A DNA stretch of 64,000 nucleotides, from positions 1 to 64,000 of the forward strand of contig SIJG01000060.1 of the NCBI GenBank assembly GCA_023374025.1, in the 5' to 3' direction. A program made the position numbers and the translations under genes. The stretch comes from Heterodera schachtii (taxonomy: Eukaryota > Nematoda > Chromadorea > Rhabditida > Heteroderidae). This document shows, one piece after another, positions 60,501 to 64,000 of the stretch (position 1 is its first letter; each line of letters opens with the position of its first letter). Under the pieces are notes generated by a model. The model saw nothing but the letters and a program-made list of their open reading frames with translations, had not been told where the DNA came from and ran no database searches.

Positions 60501-61001
60501 CATTATAATAGAATATTCATTTATGTCTCTGTATTTTAAGTTTATTAATAAATAAAAAATATTATATTTTTTATTAGTCCATCGATGTTTTAAATATAAA
60601 ATTAAAAACAATTTTCTTGCCGCTTTAACTTTATTTTCAACGAAATTTGATTTAATATTTTTATAAACGCATTATTTTAATGAATTAAGTGATTAAATGT
60701 ATTTAATTTATGAATGACAATTGCGCTTCGTCTTTCCATTAAATAAAATAAAATTATACGGATTTTATTTATTTTTAAACCAATTATTAAATAAATTTGA
60801 AAAATATATTTCCTTATTTTAAAAATAAATTTGTTTTTTATTATTCTAATCTATTGCTTCCTCTTAACATTGACGTGAAAAAATATATTTTTTTTTAATT
60901 TAAGCTCTTTTCTAGGTGTTATAAGTGTTTGTCATAACTGCGGCGTTATTACAAAGTTTTATTGTTATTTTTCACATGATAAATGAATTTAGGTCGATTC
61001 T
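57555..61001. other. AT-rich sequence between the tRNA-like gene and the gene island
   Basis: The first 80 bp upstream of the tRNA-like gene are GC-rich (AAGCGTTTTAACCGTCCGCT). The rest is ordinary AT-rich DNA. I see no gene. Confidence 0.65.
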
Positions 61002-61319
61002 TAGGGGTGGTGTATTTTTTGAAAAGTTTGTCCGATTTTTAGGGGTGTATTTTTCGTTTTTATTACATTTTTTGGGAAATTTTTTCCAAAAAATGCCAAA
61101 TTGGCAAATAATGACGAAACGTCAAAATAGTGGCAAAAAATTATTTTAGTGGCCAACTTCCGAAATAGTTTTTTTTTAGTGGCGAAGCTCCAAAATAGTG
61201 ATTACTAGTGATGAATAGTGGCACTAAAAACGACATTTTCGAAAAAGAATATGTTTTTCGTGCGTTTCTCGTCGAGTTAAAGCCGCAGAAAAATAGTTAA
61301 AAACTAAGTCCCATCCCTA
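61002..61319. mobile_element. Possible degenerate hAT-type element
   Basis: Begins TAGGGGTGGTG and ends CCCATCCCTA (inverted, TAGGGATGGG), similar but imperfect ends. It carries repeated AGTGGC(A/C/G)A words at about 61125-61225, resembling subterminal repeats. The 8 bases on each side (TCGATTCT and GTTATCAA) do not match, so there is no target duplication and the limits are uncertain. Confidence 0.35.
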
Positions 61320-61570
61320 GTTATCAATCACTCCTCTCAGCAATCGCCCTAATCTGCGATGTTTTTCACTATTTATGTGTTCCTCCTTTCTATGCAAATG
61401 CACATCCCCCCTGTATATTCTCCTCATCCCTCCACCCTGAAAAAAAAATTATTTTATCCATTGTCGCGAAAGTCACGACGAGGGAATAGAGTGGGGAAGG
61501 ACAAAACTGCATGTGCTAACATATTTTGAAAATTGAAAACATTTTTTAAATGAATTTATTCTCACAATAG
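61320..61570 (+). other. Upstream/intron sequence before the NIP7 exons
   Basis: GC is higher than in the desert, with a pyrimidine-rich stretch at about 61378-61440. It ends in TTCTCACAATAG, a usable 3' splice site. I could not find the upstream NIP7 exons here or further left. Confidence 0.5.
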
Positions 61571-61773
61571 GTGTTCATCGTCTACAACATGTCGGACATT
61601 CCGCTCGGCTTCGGCATTGTGGCCAAAACACATCGGACTGTCGACGGGCGGACCCCACCGCGTTGGTGCTGCTCCATCAGTACTTTTAAACAAAAAATTT
61701 AAAAAATTAAGATAACGCATTTTCAGGTCCCGATTTGGGCGAGTACATCCGCAACGAGGCGATGTTCACATAA
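61571..61773 (+). CDS. nip7: NIP7, C-terminal exons (PUA domain), partial
   Basis: NIP7 is a nuclear/nucleolar factor for 60S ribosome assembly and pre-rRNA processing; its C-terminal PUA domain binds RNA. Exon 1 (61571-61679) reads VFIVYNMSDIPLGFGIVAKT, matching the family's YSMADIPLGFG block. A 47-bp intron (61680-61726, GTACTT to TTTTCAG) follows. The last exon reads DLGEYIRNEAMFT and stops at TAA 61771-61773, matching the family end. Between them, the conserved DPTALVLLHQ lies in the next frame from about 61651. A G-run one base short near 61650 and a C-run one base long at 61729-61731 would explain this, and the start and end frames still agree. About two-thirds of the protein, encoded upstream, is not found. 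The gene is GC-rich compared with its surroundings. Confidence 0.85.
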
Positions 61774-62257
61774 ACGCGCGGCGACATTTTTTCCCTAATT
61801 TTGCTTAAATTCTGTTGAAAAAACATCAACTTTCTAATAAATCCTGGGCAATTCAGTGCCGAAGGAATCAATGCCTTTTGTTATTGAATTTGCAAATCTA
61901 ATTCCATTATTATCAATCATGGTTTGTTTCCTTAACTTTGGCACATTTATAAAATATGTTTTTCGGTTTCAACATGGCATTGGATGAAATACTTTGAAAA
62001 TGTTTTCTAAAAATTAAATTAATGAAGACTGCCCTGGGTTTTGGTTGCGCTTTCCATCTCCACTTTGTTATTGTTGTTTTTGTTATTTTAACATTTGCTA
62101 CACACTTTAAAAATACATCATTTTTTGTGTGATCAATGTCCTCTAATTGACATTTTCTATATATATAAATTTTTTTTGTCAATTTTATCATATTTATTTA
62201 TTTTTTTTTGAAGAACTGTTACACCTTCCTTCATTTTTCGTTCCCAGTTTTTGTGCA
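61774..62257. other. Spacer between NIP7 and the next gene
   Basis: 484 bp of AT-rich DNA. It may contain the NIP7 3' end and the promoter or trans-splice region of the next gene. I see no clear signal. Confidence 0.5.
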
Positions 62258-62893
62258 ATGAGCGGCGGCAGCAAGTGCAAGCACTGCAATTTGTTTTCTC
62301 ATGTGCTCCAAGAAAAGGTTGTGGTATAGGTTATTCGAAATTTGTACGCCCCCAGCTAAAATCGGACATTTGCACCCTTTTTTTATAATCTTTAATTTAG
62401 AAATTGGTTTAGGATTTCTTGTAAAAAATTTGTTACGTTTTTTTCTTGAAGTAAATCTCAAAATAATGAGCCCGTCATTGTCCCCCCCATCAATGACGAG
62501 CACTTGGTCCGATGTGAGGCCGAACGTCCGTATGTCTGCAATGCGCTGGTCGGCACGCAGAAGTGCGGACGGCACTTTACCTCTGAGCGATCATGTCGCT
62601 ACCACGAGGATCGGTGTGCTCGCGGCCAAATGTGCGACGGTCGCGCTCTACCGCTCGCGTGGGCCCAGCGTGTCGCGGGCCCGAGCATGGGGCGTGAGCT
62701 GAGCGGTGACCGCGTGATCGGAACGTGCCGCGTGAGCGAAGCGGTGCACCGCGTGATCGGAAGGTGAGAGCGTGAACGGAGCGAGTCGCGCGAGCGAGCC
62801 GACGTCAAACCACCACCATGGCAAATGCCACGCTCAGCGCCGTCAGTGCACGCCCACCTGAGCGCTTACTACTCGGACAATTTGCTCAAATGA
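62258..62893 (+). CDS. Unidentified C2HC zinc-finger / Arg-Ser-Glu-rich protein, with frame slips
   Basis: The candidate first exon is 62258-62317 (MSGGSKCKHCNLFSHVLQEK, then GTTGTG as donor). A second exon from about 62471 reads PVIVPPINDEHLVRC, then ERPYVCNALVGTQKC and GRHFTSERSCRYHEDRC. This is a zinc-finger-like unit C-x7-C-x3-F-x5-C-x2-H-x4-C preceded by a linker-like ERPY. Downstream the three frames in turn give YRSRGPSVSRAR, PRDRNVPRERSGAPRDRK and ERERSESRERADVKPPPW, so the gene probably encodes an RS/RE-rich region broken by single-base slips and an apparent TGA at 62765. The end HAHLSAYYSDNLLK stops at TGA 62891-62893, overlapping the NMNAT ATG. RS-rich zinc-finger proteins often act in RNA processing, but I cannot assign a family. 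Exon limits are tentative. Confidence 0.5.
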
Positions 62894-64000
62894 ATTCCAA
62901 GAGTTTCGACGGCTCTCGGTGGTGCTGCTGCTCTGCGGCTCGTTCAATCCGCCGATTTTCTCCACCTGCGCATGTTCGATCGGGCGCGCGATTTTCTGCA
63001 ACAGGTGAGGCAATTGAAAGGTATGTAATTTTTGAAAATCTGCATTCTTTTTCCCATTGTTTGAGTTTTGGGCATATTTGTTGTAATTTTGGCATGTGGG
63101 ATGAATAACACCGAAAATCTGGGAGGGGGAGTAGACGGTTAAATTTGAAATCATTCCACTCAGATGCTATTTTAAAACTACAAATCATATCATGCAAAAA
63201 ACATATCTCCCATAAAGGGGACTCTAATTTTGATGCATTTAATTTTATAAAAAAATGTCTGCATAAAATATTTTGTAAACACCGGTTTACAGGACTGCAA
63301 TTGCCGAGTGCTTGAGGGACTGATGAGTCCGGTGTCGACCACTCCCGCAAGCCCGACCTGCCTCCTCCGTTCACCGGGTGCGCATGGCCCAGCTGGCCAC
63401 CGATTCCAGCGATTGGATCCGCGCGGACGGGTGGGAGTCGGCACAGCCCGGATGGACCCCGACGTTGGAGGTGCTTCGGCAACACCGCCAGGAACTTCGC
63501 CGCAAGTCGGTGATGGCACATTTTTTGAAAAAATGTTATGGGACTTTTTTTGGAATCCGATTACTATTTGCTCTATTTTCTTCCATATATGGCATGGAAT
63601 TGTCCAAAATTGATTTTTTTTTATCTTAAAAATTTTTTTTTTTTTTCTCCTCACTACCGTTGACAAAATTTCGGATAATTTTTACCGTAACTTTTTTTTC
63701 GTTAGGGTTCTATAGCTCTACAGATTTACTATTATTTTGCAAAATTCCATTAATGCAAAAAAAAATCTATAGCAAACAGGCCAGGAAAAAAGTTAATTTT
63801 TGGGTTTTTTTAATTTGATTGATAAAGGAAAAATGGTCTAAACACTCCTCCGGTTATTTTGGTTCTGTTCCGCAAACTCCGAGAGCATTGGCTTCATCGC
63901 TAATTCAAATACCCAAACAACTGTTTCCCATTTCCACTTTTGTTTTGTCCAGGTATTCGGATGATCAACTCCGTATGAGCATGCTGTGCGGCGGGGACAC
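62890..64000 (+). CDS. nmnat: Nicotinamide mononucleotide adenylyltransferase (NMNAT), first three exons, 3' partial
   Basis: NMNAT joins NMN (or NaMN) to the AMP part of ATP to make NAD(+). Exon 1 (62890-63020, donor GTATGT) has VVLLLCGSFNPP and, one frame on, LHLRMFDRARDFLQQ: the nucleotide-binding GxFxPx...H motif of the nucleotidyltransferase fold. Exon 2 (63293-63509, after TTTACAG) has VLEGLMSPVS, then SRKPDL, then VHRVRMAQLATDSSDW and ADGWESAQPGWTPTLEVLRQ, each in a different frame. Exon 3 starts at 63953 after TTTGTCCAG with SDDQLRMSMLCGGD, matching the family's LLCGAD, and runs off the window. Slips lie near 62912, 62957, 63305, 63337 and 63368, each at a short homopolymer. Key residues are otherwise conserved, so I read this as a functional gene with consensus errors. 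The ATG at 62890 is the best start but overlaps the upstream stop. Confidence 0.88.
63021..63292 (+). other. NMNAT intron 1
   Basis: 272 bp, GTATGT to TTTACAG, much more AT-rich than the flanking exons. Confidence 0.75.
63510..63952 (+). other. NMNAT intron 2
   Basis: 443 bp, beginning GTGATG and ending TTTTGTCCAG. It has long T-runs and no coding signal. Confidence 0.7.

Noticed and set aside
60925..61149. 74-codon frame before the gene island
   Set aside because: It overlaps the repeat-rich hAT-like remnant and does not match NIP7 or another family.
62886..63521. A 211-codon minus-strand frame
   Set aside because: It is antisense to the NMNAT exons and introns, where GC-rich codon patterns keep the opposite strand open. 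It has no conserved motif of its own.

Overview
This is an extremely AT-rich stretch of eukaryotic nuclear DNA. Most of it is non-coding. It holds two Ty3/Gypsy-type LTR retrotransposons, two complete hAT-type miniature transposons, many small repeats, one tRNA-like gene, and a small GC-rich gene island in the last 2.5 kb. The best guess for the organism is a nematode, possibly a tylenchid-type one. The evidence is a 47-base intron ending in TTTTCAG, compact same-strand genes and dense small transposons. I cannot name a species, and the phylum-level call is itself only moderately secure.

Layout: 197-515 and 9308-9624 are the two arms of an inverted repeat enclosing about 9 kb. A 1,008-bp hAT element (7632-8639, perfect 8-bp target duplication) sits inside it. 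An assembly gap at 11048-11575 follows a duplicated 67-bp sequence. 14459-17417 is a plus-strand Gypsy-type element with near-identical 241-bp LTRs and a 5-bp target duplication; its gag, protease and half of its reverse transcriptase are gone, but a long integrase frame remains. 17724-18310 is a second hAT element, again with a perfect 8-bp duplication. 18319-29303 is AT-rich desert with dispersed repeats. 29304-34038 is a second, older Gypsy-type element on the minus strand; it has gag, zinc knuckles, protease, part of RT, RNase H and integrase, several disruptions, and a truncated 3' LTR. 34039-57465 is desert with repeats and an odd G-rich islet near 42.3 kb. 57466-57554 is a minus-strand tRNA-like gene with an apparent 16-nt intron.

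The gene island (61571-64000, plus strand) carries the C-terminal exons of NIP7 (60S ribosome biogenesis), an unidentified zinc-finger/RS-rich protein, and the first three exons of nicotinamide mononucleotide adenylyltransferase (NMNAT, NAD synthesis), which runs off the window. All three are broken by single-base frame slips. In NIP7 and NMNAT each slip can be explained by one base too few or too many in a short homopolymer, which points to consensus errors rather than dead genes. The zinc-finger gene's stop and the NMNAT start overlap as ATGA, so a fusion or a tightly packed transcription unit is possible.

I found no convincing new defence or biosynthetic system. The most useful leads are the hidden NIP7/zinc-finger/NMNAT cluster, the two intact non-autonomous hAT families, the gutted but recently inserted Gypsy element, and the 9-kb inverted repeat.
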